Source: Epiperipatus broadwayi (taxonomy: Eukaryota > Onychophora > Udeonychophora > Euonychophora > Peripatidae). Taken from it: a stretch of DNA of 64,000 bases. Shown piece after piece: positions 13,106-27,351 of the stretch (the stretch's first letter is position 1; every line of letters begins with the position of its first letter). Position numbers and translations under genes: made by a program. The stretch spans positions 1,565,239 to 1,629,238 of the forward strand of contig JAQFVV010000185.1 in assembly GCA_028023455.1 (NCBI GenBank). The letters run 5' to 3'. The notes beneath the pieces were generated by a model that was not told the origin of the DNA, ran no database searches, and worked only from the letters and a program-made list of their open reading frames with translations.

Positions 13106-13683
13106 CTGTGTGTTTATAAATGCAATACTAACTCCAATAGACACTAAAATATAATATGTATATATGCAATAAGTACTATATATTTAAACTTATATAAATT
13201 ATGTAATTACTATTTTCAACAATAAAGTTGGAGGTAAAAGTCAAAAAAATATGTATTGTATTATCATCACTCAAGAGCCAGTCTAGATTGAATAACTTTC
13301 ATTCAGGTTGAAGAGCCAAGTTAAGACCAATGTTATGCTTTTAAAGTAAATATTGATATAAGCTGTGGGTCAAACACTAGTTTCATGGTATACATTATCA
13401 AATCTTTAATTTTTAAATCCAAATATCTTATAAATAAATGATATTTATTTTCTAAACTTATCGACCATTAATTATAACGAGTAGCATTCACAATCAACAC
13501 TTAAATTTAGATTGTATATCAATAATTGTAAAAAACAAACAAACAAAACAAAACATTAAAACCTCTCCAGTCAAAAAATATATTTTTAAAACTCAGCAAA
13601 CTAATCAATTATAAATAGTTTGGAATGTTTTTACGAGAATAAAAAAATAATCATAAAGGGTGCTTCCAAAATAAAGTACAGTG

Positions 13684-13721
<38 letters not shown>

Positions 13722-14261
13722 CGTTTGTTAGTATAAAATAAATAAATGAAAATGTTATATTTTATAATTTTTTTAAGGCTTCCAAAAGTAGTAAAAAGAA
13801 GCCCTTCTTTTTCTTACCGATAAACAAAAAAAATAATTCAATAATGTTAATTTATTTATATTTGTAATCTTAGTTTTATTAAATAAAATGCTTCTAAGAA
13901 TAACATGAAATAAATTTTATAATGTTTTAGTTATTTTTTATTCTTTATATTTTAGCACATTTTAAATATTTAATGTAGAGTTAAGTGGATAAAATAAGTA
14001 CAAAAAATAATGTACATTACTTTTATATATTTACTGCCTGCCACACTATGGAATTGAAAAAATTAAAAGAATTACTTAAAAATGCTTTTAAAATATATAA
14101 ATGCACTGAGGATTATTTTATATTTATCTTTTTAAAAAAATACACTTTAAGGTTTTCATTTGCAAATGCAATTATAGTTTATTCGTTCTCTTATTTTTTT
14201 AATAAGAATTAATATACATATATATATAAATTAGATTTAGACTTTAAAACACTGATTTACA

Positions 14262-14299
<38 letters not shown>

Positions 14300-14608
14300 T
14301 CTCTGTGTGAAGGTAGGTAGGGATACTAGAACACATAATACTAAAATTAAGAATTAGTACTTAATCACATTATGAAGCAGTTTGCGATTACTTGCCATGG
14401 TTAAGATAGTTTATCTAAAAATTCAATTTTAGAGATATATCATGAACCTGAAATATATATAAAAACACTTTTAATATTGATTAATTACCTATAATAAAGA
14501 ATAGAATTTTTAAGTTTATATTCTCATCATTGTGTTTTTTTTTTAAAAGCATGGACATTTTGAACTGTTGGTAATATATATATATATATTGTAATATAAT
14601 ATGAATAC

Positions 14609-14639
<31 letters not shown>

Positions 14640-16092
14640 AAGTATTCAGATTAGCTGTTGTTTAAAATATTTAAAAAAATCGTTTGTTACTCTTGTTTGG
14701 TTTTTATGTCACTTGATCCATAGATAATGGAAAACTTGAAATACAAAGTTAACTTGATAACCATGGCAACCTAATGTTTTAAATAATATTGTTTAATGCT
14801 AATTCTAGCTTCAAAATCCTAAATCTGTTGTAATCAATCTCAGAAAAAAATACAAACAGGGAAATAAATAGAGATTTTGGAAAAAGTACTGTGAAAGATT
14901 ACTTGATTAAAATCAACATTGTTAATAAGTATTACACATTTTAATTTCTGTTATTGCAATTGCCATAGCAACACCTATTACAAAATTAAATGTTTTTATG
15001 TTTCATATATATTTGTTTGTAAATTAATTTGGTGAATTATTTTTAAAAAAAAGCATATGTAAAAATATATCCATTAGAATGTATCAAAATTGTAATATAA
15101 ATTCTTCATTTTGGTTTAAAATGAAAAAAATCAACGAACTTAGATTTTATTTTCACTGTATCCAATTCTCTTAAAATCTCCATTTCACATACAAAAGGGA
15201 GGGAAAACTTTCTTGAACAGATTGTTCATCATCAAGTTAAATTTGAGTGATTTTCAACAGTTGTTATGACAGCAATAACATCATTAAGAGTATATTATAA
15301 ATAGAAATGAGAGACTACAATGTAAGCTTTTATCATTTTGTCATTACATAAAATCGATTGTTTTTCCGTCTTCAAAAATTTATTAAATATTATTATTTAA
15401 ATCGTTAATTCATAAAACCAAGGAATAACAAAAGTTTTAACAATCTGCTCATGCAAATGGGCAGATTGCTGATGAAATTTCAGAGGAAATGACAAAAAAT
15501 AAGAAAAAAGAAAATCCCATCAAAAATGCCTTGTATTGCATATCAGCTACGTAAAGATATTCTGTGCTTAAAAATTCAGGATTACATTAATTTATTTGCA
15601 ATGGATATGAACCCCATTATGCTTTATAGATATTGTATTTCAAATCAAGACAAGATCCATCAATTCAATTTAAATTAGAGTAAGCTATTTTAAACACCTC
15701 TCTTGTAAGTCAAAAAAAAAAGGGGGGGGAGGGATAAAAGAAAAGAAAACTAGTATTAAATCATCACTTGGATTGTGTCATTACATAAATTCTTTTGCAC
15801 ATTATTGCTAGTGAAAAGAAAAATTAAAGAAGCCAGTGATGTATAATTTTGTATTTGTTGTATTGGAAGCTTGATAATTATCTACTTGAAAGAAAACATT
15901 GAAAGTTAAACGCTAAGGGAATTAAATTCTAATTTGAGTGACTTACCACCCATACTTATCTTTTCTATTCAAAGAAAATTCATCTCTACACTTTAGGATT
16001 TGAAATAAAGAATCAAAAGGTATGATGGATCAGTGAATAGTGAGTGAATATGAATAGACTTTTACTTATATTTGGTATAGTTTTTTTATTTA

Positions 16093-16142
<50 letters not shown>

Positions 16143-16196
16143 TAAAAATCAGTCATATGTCACATGACCTATATAGCTTGTATTACCAATATGTAA
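12201..16196. other. AT-rich stretch with microsatellites, no gene
   Basis: No coding sequence recognised. It contains (TA)n at about 13061-13104, TA followed by (GT)n at 13683-13721, and TA runs at 14265-14295, 14574-14590, 14610-14636 and 16097-16139. Short frames at 12735-12992 and 13985-14212 have no recognisable domain. Confidence 0.6.
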
Positions 16197-16411
16197 TATA
16201 TAAAGTGCGTGCTAATAGCTCTAAACAAGCTTGTTTTTTTTATTTTTTTATGATAAATGCTACAAGAGAAAATATTTGAAGCCCTTATCTATGATGATCA
16301 CCAACCCCAGACTGTCCGGGGATGGAGACCATCATAGATAAGGGATTCAAATATTTTCTCTTGTAGCATTTATCATTAAAAAATAAGCTTGTTTAGAGCT
16401 ATTAGCACACT

Positions 16412-16421
<10 letters not shown>
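16197..16421. mobile_element. foldback / MITE-like palindromic element
   Basis: Two arms of about 90-100 bp (16197-16296 and 16330-16421) are inverted copies of each other with a few mismatches and a small indel in a T-run. The arms include GCTAATAGCTCTAAACAAGC and CTACAAGAGAAAATATTTGA and their complements. The centre, ACCCCAGACTGTCCGGGGAT, adds a short GC-rich stem. The element is flanked by (TA)n on both sides (16097-16139 and about 16417-16481), consistent with insertion into a TA tract. It has no coding capacity. The size and full-length palindromy suit a foldback MITE; the superfamily is unknown. Confidence 0.7.

Positions 16422-16481
<60 letters not shown>
16417..16481. repeat. (TA)n microsatellite
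   Basis: Uninterrupted TA run immediately after the foldback element. Confidence 0.95.
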
Positions 16482-16484
<3 letters not shown>

Positions 16485-19400
16485 TATGATAGAATTCATG
16501 CAATGAAAAGGTCAGAGGGATTCATTTAGTTCTCATTTAGGATCTTATTTAATACAATCTGATGTTTCCACATATTTTATTTTTTGTATGTTCAAAATTT
16601 AACTGGAAAATATCAGGTAGAAAAGGGTTTAAATGATATTTCAAATCTCTCATTCCGTTTAGATCTTGCGTTATTGTCACACAACATATTTGAAGTTCCA
16701 TACATATAGATTTATTATTTTTATTAATTTTAGTATGTTATCAAATATCAATAAATGTTCTTTTTTTTATTCTTTTATTACTGTTATTCATTTTTATTTT
16801 ATAAACCAATGAATTTAAAGTTAATTTTAAATCAGACTAATCGGTTTTATTTTTATTTTTTGAATGTGCAAGATAATTTTGATATTTAAAATTTTGGTCC
16901 AAGATTCAAACGCATCTTGGTGAGTGAACTAGAATTAAATATATGATATATTTTATACATTATCATCTTTTTATTCCTATTACGTATAAATTTTACATTG
17001 ATTAATGCATTCAAATATTTGTTTATGATTATTTGCATATTTTATCCGGTTATAAAATTTTAATCGATTGTGTTCTATCATTAGTCGGAATGACTTATCT
17101 TAATTACTTTTTATTTTTTTTTTGAAGTAGAAATTATAAATTTCATTAACTAATAACCGAATATTATATTTTCTTTTTTTTTTTGCCAATAGTTGCTAAT
17201 TACCTTTGGCTTGGATAACTGTTAATTATTGTCATATGTAACTTAACTATTACAAAGTCCATCTTATATTCGATTGACTAGAGATTTAAATGGATAATAT
17301 AAGTAATGATATTTCAGTAAACAAAATGGAAACTTAGGGTATTTTTACATAATGTGATTGGGTACTATAAAATGTGAAATTACCTAATGGATCCTTATTG
17401 ATAAGAAATTATTGTGGAGTATTTCATTTTAGAATATAAATGTAGCAGTAATTGTGTATCCCTCTACTATAGGATATGAATAAAATGTTCATTTTATATT
17501 TACAATTTTTCAAAAATAGATATAAAATTGAGGTAAGGTTTATTTAGTTTAAATATTTAACTTGTTTAATGTCCAGGCTGCCATACTGAATTTTTAAAAA
17601 ACTGGCTTGAGAGACAATTTTCATAAGAACTTCAGTTTTAATATTGTTAGAGCAAAAAGCTTGACAATGATAGAAATTAGACCAATTAAAAAAAACAATC
17701 TAAGACTAAGATAAATAATGATAACCATTTAAAACATAAAGAAAAAGAAATTTCAACAACTGACATAATTACTACTTTATTGTTTGTTCATAATTTCTAA
17801 TTTATCGTTAACGAAGTTTAAATTACATCTTCACTGATATTTTTTTTGTATTCTTCACAAAATTATCTTTCAAACCATATATAATACTTATTATCTGAGA
17901 TAATCTATAGTTTCAGAATCTCCAAAATAAGTCACATAAGAATTCTTCATTTTTGTCTTGTACCCCAAAAGTTATCAAATTTCAAAGGTGTCTATAAGAA
18001 AAAGATTCATCCTAATGAAAATACAAAACAAATCATTTCTAGAAGATGGATATGCATTTGTCATCATAGCAATTGGCTTCTTGCCTATCTAAAACTAAAA
18101 ATTGTAGGTTACTGTTTGTATCACTGATAAAATGAGTTTCATCTTTTCCTGTTATACGTTTGTTTACATCATGATGTTTATATTCTTTATGCATACCAGT
18201 CATGCTATATTTTTATATTTATTGTATGACAGAGATATAACTTATATTCATATACCTCATTTTCTAGCTATAGAATTGGAAATAATGTGATGCGAGAAGT
18301 GGCAAAACTACTGACTCCACAGCATGAGTACCAAAGCACAGGCAAGAATCAGAATTTGATTCTTTGCCTGCATACAATTTCATGTGGCATATATATAAAA
18401 TATCTTATGCACATATGAAAAGATGCACTTGCCTTAAATGTTAGGTGGAAAAATGTAATGGAATGTTTATCCATAACCACTAACCAATTAATTAATCGAG
18501 TTCACACATGACAATAGTATACCTTACAACCACCAAATAAATATTCAAGTCACATGTTGCAAGGTACCAACATGCAATGGAACCTCCAGTTGCCCTAATG
18601 CTTGACAGCAACAAATGTAATAAAAGCTCCAATTAAGATACCAAATATAATAAAATGTGGTATACATACAAATAGAAATATCACTCCAATAATTGTGGGT
18701 TAATTGAAATGGACAGTTTATTTCCACCATCATGTATCTCAGGTTTTGATTAATTTTTGTTCAAAATAAATATAATAAAATATAACTAATTCCAACCAAT
18801 GAATATAAAATATATTGAATTAGGTTGTGATGTTTAACTTTATTTGAACAAATTACTAATTTACAAAATAATGGTTAATAAATTATCTACATCACAGAAA
18901 ATATATTACACATGAGTGAATGTAATTACTACTTATATTGCTACTTTGGCTAGTCATATACAAATAAACATAGATAATAAACAACATTGACTAAAGCATG
19001 TTAACTGATTACTTCTCAGAGTAACTTATCTAACAATTTGATTATTTATTCAATGTAGATTGGAACAAAGGGAATTTTGTTGAATCCAATATATATGTTT
19101 ACAAACAAGATTATATGTGATTTATATATATATATATATAATATATATGTTTACAAACAAGATTATATGTGATTTAATATTTCAATTAATGATGGCTTAT
19201 AAAAATAATTAACTAATACACAATGTTACCATTTAGTTGATGGATGAATTTTCCAAATTAACTAATAACTGTTTCACTAAAAAGAGAAAAGACAGATATT
19301 AATAAGTTTTAAATAAAAACTCAAAGTTATTATTTTATAAAAAACAAATGATATAAGCTTTATTCCATGATTGTGATTTGATATTCTGAAATATCACAAA

Positions 19401-21333
19401 TATATATGTGGAAAACACAAAAACTGATTTTCTTTTCAAATGTTAATTTTTTAAAAAATATAAATCAAATAAAAGATTTATTGATAATAAACATAACTTG
19501 CAGTTTCTATTTTACATAGGAATTGTATAAAACTGTTGTAAAAATAAATCAACCAGTCAATACATAGATTAATTAGTAGTAGCTTATTAAATTATTAATT
19601 TAAGTTATAGATGTATTTCTTTAAAGCTGGATTGACATACAAGATGATACAAAAATAATGTAAAAAACTCCTCCCCACTATGATATAAGGATTTATTTAT
19701 TTTACTTTACTTTGAACCACTCTTTTATTATGACTACTTGGGCTTATTATTAATATAAAACTTATATCCTAGCCTGAAAAATTCAACATTTACTTCATAA
19801 CTTTATCAACTCAAGGTTTTATTAAGTGCCTAGAAAAAAAAATATGGATACATAGGCAAAACATATATAAAAACAACTTCTAAATAACAGATATGTGATG
19901 ATATTAATCCATAACTGTAATATTTAATACTATAACTTGATCCACTTTTCAAAATACATCTAACAATACAATGAAAATTATTGAGTTAAGACAATTATTA
20001 AATGAAGATAGAATTTGTAAATACAATTCTATTATATTTTGCATATTTATAAATAACTCCTATGCAAATAAGTATAGTTTATTTGTTTTCCAATTTAATT
20101 TATCCATGACATTTAATATTTAATAAATGTATAGATATATGTAAAATGTGGACCAATTACAACTTTTTAATGATATTAAAAAAGTATATTATTACAATCA
20201 TTATTTTAACTTGGCATTTACTAACTCATTTGTGCACTTTAATATATGAAATTTATGACAAAACTATATCTATATATATTAAAAATTGACTTTCATTATT
20301 ATTATTAAATCAAAAAATTTAAAAAGAAAATTATAAAATAATCATAGACATCACATATGTATATACTCTTGTAAAGATAAATTTTAAAATTTTATAAAAA
20401 AAAATAAATAAATAAAAGTCAACAAATGAATGAATATATTAAATAATTTTAATTACTGCCATAACTGCAAATTCTTTCAATATTTCCAGTATCTTGTTTA
20501 CTTTAAAAATATTTGATCTTGGCTCCATTCCATAGTATTTGATATAACTTTAAATATGTATACATATTAGAAATGCATGGATTTATAGATTTTTCTTTTG
20601 TTGGAGCAATTAATTCCTACTATTCTCTTTATATTCAGCTGTAGAAATAAATTAATTTGGATATTAATCTTGGGAACATTAAAAGAAACTTAAAAGTTAA
20701 AAAATGTATAAATAACTATTTTTCTGAGGTTTGTTTACAAAAGCAGGTTTGGTGTTAAGCTGCATATTTTACTGGACTCCAATAGTGAAATAAGATAGGC
20801 AAAAGGGTTCAAAGACCCTGAACAATAAACCTTTGTTTTGGCCTTCCAATTTTAATGCTATATCACAATTCAATATTTGTAGTATTTATGCCAAAAAGGA
20901 ATTTTGTAGAAGAGATTAAAGTAAAAGTCTTGCTTGCTTTTTTTTTCAATAATGATTATTTTACTTTGTTTTTATAGTAATCTTTTTCCTATTGTTACAA
21001 TCCATGCACTGACTTAAAAATCTTTAATACTGCTGATTATTGATTTTAAAATATTTTTTTAAACACCAAAACAAAAATAATATCAATAAAAAAATATTAC
21101 ATTGAAAAATTTATTTTTGCAGTGTATAAAATAAACAAATAAATAAACAACAAAATTCTACATTACATCCTAAATAATTTTCAAATTAAAAATACAATCT
21201 AATTATACCAAGCAATTTAAATGCTACTGTTGATAATTATTTATATAATTTCTGTATATTTGATAATCAGTCCTAAAATTTACATTGTACTGCTCTATAC
21301 TATACTATATTATATTAATTATATATATACACA
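16482..21333. other. AT-rich stretch, no gene recognised
   Basis: No convincing coding sequence. 18290-18735 is less AT-biased and may be an old repeat. It contains a 37-bp duplication (19088-19124 and 19140-19176) separated by a short TA run. Confidence 0.55.
19088..19176. repeat. 37-bp duplication around a TA run
   Basis: The segment beginning AATATATATGTTTACAAACA occurs twice in direct orientation with no differences, separated by about 15 bases of TA. It is probably a slippage product primed by the TA tract. Confidence 0.85.
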
Positions 21334-22452
21334 CCTGGGTCTCTTTTTACATGGACTTATTTAACACGATTTTGAAGTTACGCGATTCGTGTTTCATCGG
21401 AAGTCGACCTCCAATAATGTGCTATTACTTTAAATAATAAATTTTGTGCTCTTACGTTATATTGAAAGTAATAGCACATTATTGGAATTCTACTTTCATC
21501 TTAGTAATTTCAATATTTTCAGTGCTTTATAATAGTAATATTTTATGCATGTATACACACATTAAATTTTACAAGATTATAATGTAAATTTGTTCAAACA
21601 TTGTGCGTGTTAATTTTGCATTTTAAATCACATTCTGTTTTTGCTTTTTAAAAAAGAACATAATCAATTATTAATCATTTAGTGTCCACAAGTTTATTTT
21701 TAAAAGGTCAGTAATAGCAGTGGGCACAATTAAAAATTAAAATATGATTTTTAATTGTAATTAACAATTTAAAAATTACTTATGGGCGACTTGAAATTAG
21801 TGTGATGTAAAACGAAATTTGATTTTTAAATGGAATTGAAAATTAAAGACAAAAATAAGAATTTAATTTTTAGTTGTTAGTTTTAATTAAATTTTTCCTA
21901 GAAGTGGTGAATAAATGTCATTTTATTATCATAAGTCTAAGTTCATAAACAATTAATAAAATCATCGTCGTCGTCAACAGAAAACCATTAACATGACATG
22001 AGAGTGAACTTGGTGCTAGTTGTATTTCCTTTTGTGAGAATAATTGCTGAGATATTCTTTACTTCGTTTAAGGAGAAGCCAAATACATCACATCACACGA
22101 GAATCTGATTTTTTTACTAGTTTGCAAATTGGGCAAATAGCGATAATAATTAAAAATGTGTATAAAAATGTAAATTACTGTACTGTAAATTATGCATAAA
22201 AAATATTATTTTGAATAAAATTAAATATTATAGTTAAAAAAAGTTTGTCTTGTATCAATTTTTTCCAAATTTGAAATTTTTTATTAGTCATATTTTATTT
22301 CCTTATTTTTTTTTATGCTTTGCTTTTATGCGAATTTTGAAAAATCACAGACTGCATCCCCCCTTTTCAATGTAAGTTACGTCTATTTTTGCGCGATTTC
22401 GTTTGCACGTGTTTTCTGAGGAACCTATCTATTGCATAGAACGAGACCCAGG
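21334..22452. mobile_element. non-autonomous DNA transposon, about 1.1 kb, TIR CCTGGGTCTC
   Basis: It starts with CCTGGGTCTC (21334-21343) and ends with the exact complement GAGACCCAGG (22443-22452). Subterminal sequences are loosely similar (C-T-CTnTTnTAnnn inward, then CG-rich ACGCGATTCGTG on the left against GCGCGATTTCGT near the right end). Both sides are flanked by TATATA, so a TA-type target is possible but no clear duplication can be read. There is no transposase frame. The local CG dinucleotides contrast with the surrounding DNA. Superfamily not assignable by eye. Confidence 0.65.
21411..21485. repeat. 21-bp perfect hairpin inside the 21.3 kb transposon
   Basis: Positions 21411-21431 (CCAATAATGTGCTATTACTT plus T) are perfectly complementary to 21465-21485, with a 33-nt AT-rich loop. 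Arm and loop sizes are in the range of a small-RNA precursor, though no evidence of expression is visible. Confidence 0.85.
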
Positions 22453-24004
22453 TATATATATATAGACATTACTTGTTATATAGATACAAACCTGCAATTG
22501 CAAACTTAAAGACAATAATATATAAACATAGTAATAAATACAGTAAAATAAACATAGTATAAATTATTAAACCCTTTGAAAATCATTGTGTCTAGAAAAT
22601 AAGATTACTTAAACTTAGATAAGAGCCCCAAAATTACATAAACTATTTTTGTTGCATTTGAATACAAATATTTAAATTTATTTATGTATAATAAAGAGCA
22701 TAAATGATATGTAATTTACATATACTACACAGACCCCAATACCAATGCAAAAATAGCATTTATCAAATAAGTTTTAAAATTTACTATTCAAATAATTAAA
22801 ATTAAAAAGTTTTAATACTTACAACCTGATATTCTGATTACATTTTAAAGTTTTTGAAATATGACTTATCCATTATATCACACTCTTTGGCCATGTAAAC
22901 TGTCTGCCTTTATCTTCTCCAAGAAAATTAGTAAACAAAGAAAAAAATAAACAAATTAAATGAACATATCCATAAAAATATTCATAAAAAATCCAATTTT
23001 TTTTTGGATTTTAATGTAATGGACATCATTAAAAAAACTGAAGAATGCAATAAATGCTGGGATTTCGGTTGATGTCATGCTTATATATTTCATGTAGTTT
23101 TAAAAAGAACACAAAATTTTAATGAAGAATCACCATGGTGCTGCATTGCCATTGTAAATATTCAATGCATTTTAAAATAGTGTATAGGTTTGTAAAATGT
23201 TTTCCAAAAATGTAATTATAATTATTTTACAAACTAGTTGATTTAAATTGATTATCATTAATTATTAAGATAAATTTGAATTACTAAAAATAATCTTAAA
23301 TTAATAAAGTCTGTCAAGTTTAGTTTTATTCAATTGTTAGTTGAGTAGATATCTGAAGCACACATCATTGTTTAGGGCAATAGTATATGATTTTATTTCT
23401 TATTGCAGTTTATTTTGTAAGTGCAATAAATTTGTTGATGTTTGAAGTGGTGATCTAGTTACCTTTATTTCATGTTAAACATCATCTGGACAAGTTAGAT
23501 TTTAATACAAGTTGTTAGTAGTATGGTATTGTATTGTAGTGGACAATTTAAATAATCAAATGTGGGAAATATTGTTAGTGCCTAAAATGATTAATGCCTA
23601 AGTTAGATAATTGTACACAGGTTATTACAGAATCACAATCTATTAGTGCATGTTTTTGCTTAGCAATAAGAATATAAATCTTGAGTGCATTTCTTTATGA
23701 CAAATGTTGATTAAACAAATATAGAGAGGTAGTGAAATAGAATATTCATTATTAGTGTGATGAAGTAGCTATCCCATGCTAGCTGCTAATGATTGTGCAC
23801 AAGTGGTAATTATTACAAAATGCAAAATCTACTTTAGGGTTTTTATAAAATGACATACCATATTTATGCTGGATCTAGATTGTTATGGATGATGTTTCAA
23901 TCCTTAGACATAGTAAGATTTCTTTTTATATTATGACCCCATATAATTGTTTATATTTCATTACAAAATAATGACCCTGATTGAGCTAGATTTTATCCAG
24001 ATAT
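22453..24004. other. AT-rich stretch, no gene recognised
   Basis: No coding sequence or clear repeat. Runs of T and A only. Confidence 0.6.
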
Positions 24005-24424
24005 ACAGAGAGAGAGAGAGAGTACCAGTAGTTCAAACAAGCTCTTAATTGATAAGTGCAATAAAAGAAAACATTTAAAATTTTTATCCCAAATACTCTT
24101 ATCTCCAGACCAATTGGTTGTGATTTTATGGCTCATCTCAGTGAGGAGCTAGAATATTCAGACACTAGATCTAAAACATCAATTCAAATCCAGCACTTAT
24201 TTCATACATAATATTTAAGTAGAAACTGTGCAGTTTCTGCACATGAAAATGTCTTTTCCACCAGGTATCTAACTTAAATAGCTGTATGAGACAACCAAAT
24301 TCAGATGTACCATATATTAATAACCTCAGGATAGTCAAATCCATAAAAATAAAATTATAATTATCAATAAAGCAAGTCATATATAAGGTGTCATTGCTTT
24401 TATAAGCTTGTATTTGCAAAAATG
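24005..24424 (+). repeat. interspersed repeat family F3, copy 1
   Basis: About 420 bp. Diagnostic segments are CAAGCTCTTAATTGATAAGT, AATATTCAGACACTAGATCT, and a hairpin-like AACTGTGCAGTTTCTGCACA. It is preceded by an (AG)n stretch at 24007-24022. It shares these segments with copies at 24425, 24697 (inverted) and 43616. The minus-strand frame 24171-24419 lies wholly inside it and is not a gene. Confidence 0.8.
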
Positions 24425-24696
24425 TAATACAGAGAGTATATCAATAGTTCCAACAAACTCTTAATTGATAAGTGCAGTAAAATAAAACATTTAAAATCTC
24501 TATCCAAAATATTCTTATCCATAGACCAATTAGTTTCAAGCTTATGTCTCACCTCAGTGAGTAGCTAGAATATTCAGACACTAGATCTAAAACATCAACT
24601 CAAAAACCAGCATTTATTTTAAATGTAATATTTAAATAGAAATTCTGAAATTGTAAAACATGAAAATGTCTTTTACTCCAGCTGTCTAACTTATTA
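24425..24696 (+). repeat. F3 repeat, copy 2 (truncated)
   Basis: A direct copy of the first about 270 bp of copy 1, from the GTAATACAGAGAG-like start to CTGTCTAACTTA, where it stops abruptly at the junction with the inverted copy 3. Confidence 0.8.
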
Positions 24697-25080
24697 TGGA
24701 TAGAAATTTTAAATGTTTTTTCTTACCACCCTTATCAATTAAGAGTTTGTTTGAACTATTTGTATGCTCTCTATATTACATTTTTGTAAATACATGCTTA
24801 TAAAAGCAATATCATGTTATATATGATTTGCTTTATTGATAATTATAATTTTACTTTTATGACTTTGGCTATGCTGAGAATATTAATATATGCTAAGTCT
24901 GAATTTAGTTCAGTCTCATAAAGCTATTTAAGTTAGACAACTGGAGTAAAATACATTTTTATGTCTGAAAAATTCAGAGTTTATACTTAAATATTATGTA
25001 TGAAATAAGTGATGGGTTTTGAGTTGATGTTTTAGATCTAATGTCTGAACATTATAGCTCCTCACTGAAGTGAGCCCTAA
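24697..25080 (-). repeat. F3 repeat, copy 3 (inverted)
   Basis: Reverse orientation of copies 1 and 2. It opens with the complement of the CTCTTAATTGATAAG block and closes with AGATCTAATGTCTGAACATT and GCTCCTCACTGA, the complement of the copy 1 block near 24140-24175. Together with copies 1 and 2 it forms a long imperfect snapback. Confidence 0.8.
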
Positions 25081-27351
25081 GCTCCAATAAGAGATCAAAA
25101 AAGTAAGTCACAAAATGGAAAAAAGTTTTTCTGAAACACGCATAGGGAAAAACTCAACTAGAAAATAATAATAATGATTACAGTGGATACTATTACAAAA
25201 ATTGGCAGAGATAAAATAGGTCAAGATGAATTTTACTCTCAAACATTATTTACAATTATTAAAATAAAATATTATATTTAAATAATGAAAACATTTTGAA
25301 ATTAAAATATCTCATTTGAAAAAAAAAAAGAAACTATAAAAAGTTTAAAGAGTTTCTTTATATAAATGTAAATCACCAAAGAACAAACATTATTTATTAG
25401 TATAAGTTTTACTAGTTTGAAATAATAATAAAAAAAAACAATTAGAGAGGGGATTAAATGGTTATTCGTAAAGTTTTACAAATTAATTAATTCGGGGGAG
25501 GGAGAATTTAACTTAGCAAAAATTAAAACCACTAAAGAAAAAAGGCAGATCTAAAAATTAAAAGTCTCTCTTTTCATTTATTTTAAGAATAAAGGATGTG
25601 TGAATAAAGATTGTTTTTAAACATAAAGAAATAATAAAATGTGTGCATGTTAAAAAAATAAAATATGAAAGTTAAATATTAAAATAAAGAAAAACTCATA
25701 ATTAAATGTTAAAACTCAAAGATTGCTTAATAGATTAGCTGCTAAGGAATGGGATTAGCAATGACTACTAATTAACTAATTAAAATTTATAAACAACAGA
25801 ACTAATTAAAATGCATCTTATCAAAAAATTTGATCAACATAAGCAGTGGATGGATTTTGAACAATGAAAATAATTAGTAGATTTACATAATTAATTAAAA
25901 AATAACAAGAGCTTGTAAATAGGGTTAAAAATTTCATCAGTCAATCATTCATGTATCTAGGTTCAAGCACCTATTAGATATATATTTTAAAAATACAATG
26001 CCTTTTAAGAAGATTCCAGAGCATGCAATGAGCTCCAACATTCATCTGCAAGAAAATCAAAAGTTTGTCTGATAGAAGCCATGCTCCTCTAATAATCTGA
26101 AGCTGCCAAGAATATCTGACTGCCTGAAATAGAAGCAGCCCAGGACCACATCAGAAGCCTAAAACTCAACCAGTTGATAAACCACACATGCAGTAAAAAA
26201 GAGCTAGTAGCCACAACATTTAAAATCTTATCGGTAATAACATTTTCTTATGCTCATTCCTAATTTTTTTATATTAATCCATAACTAACCATTGCAATCT
26301 TTGAATATCTCAAGAGTCAGTATTCTAAATTAACTCTATATCCAGCATACAATGAAGTGTCAAATCATGAAACAATGAGCTGTAATTCTAAGATTGCATG
26401 TGCTCCATTCATATAATGTTATATCACATTGTTATTGTATGTTTTATTGAGAATTTGTGTAGTTATTATATATAAAATCATTGTCCATTTAATTAAAAAA
26501 ATTATAATTAGTTTATAAATTACAGTATATATTTTAGTTAAAATAAAGTAGTTGTTTATCAATTACTGTTGGTCAATTCTTTACTCAAACCACTAATTAA
26601 TTATACCACTAAAATATTCCATTTGATTCTGTTGAGCTAGTTTGGGATTTATTAGGTGCTAAGTTAGTAGCTGTCATCCAGAATATGTTAGTTGCTTCTT
26701 ATAAATAACTGGTTCCTAAAGTTTACCTCAAAACAAATAAAGTACTTTGAATGACAGGGTTTGAATTCAGCAGTTGAGAAGTTCTGTAACCTGGAAGAAT
26801 GGCTTAGGTTAAACATTGGGGAACCTCAGTCTGGCTACAGATACCCTCTCGGTATTATGCTTCTCTGCCCAAGGATCAGGGGCTGTAATATTTAAATATC
26901 AGCTAGAGGAAATTTAATTTATGATAAATAATATTGTAATATCATCATTTTTTCTATAAAAAGAAGGCAACAATTTATTTTATAATTTGTTTATAATGTT
27001 TTCACAATTTTGTTTTTATTAAAGAGTAAAAAAATGTTATATATTTTTGTATTCGATCTAACTCCCACCTGGTTCAAATGGGACCCAACATGGGGCAGAA
27101 CCATCATATAACTGTAATTAAGCATATGTCAAATAAAATTAAAGTATCATAAATTTAAAAAAAAAACTACTAAGTTATGTAATTGTATGTAAGAAAGTGG
27201 TATGATTTAAATCACAGAATTGACTATAACAATTCTTTTCTTTTAAATAAAAAGAGAGAAAGTAAAAAAGTTAGATATTTTAAGTTGATTTAGGGCATTG
27301 AAGAAGGGTAGGAAAAAGAACCAAGAGACTGGAGTCAGTCATATCTTTCAT

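Noticed and set aside
24171-24419. 82-codon minus-strand frame
   Set aside because: Lies entirely inside repeat copy F3-1 and is not open in the other copies.
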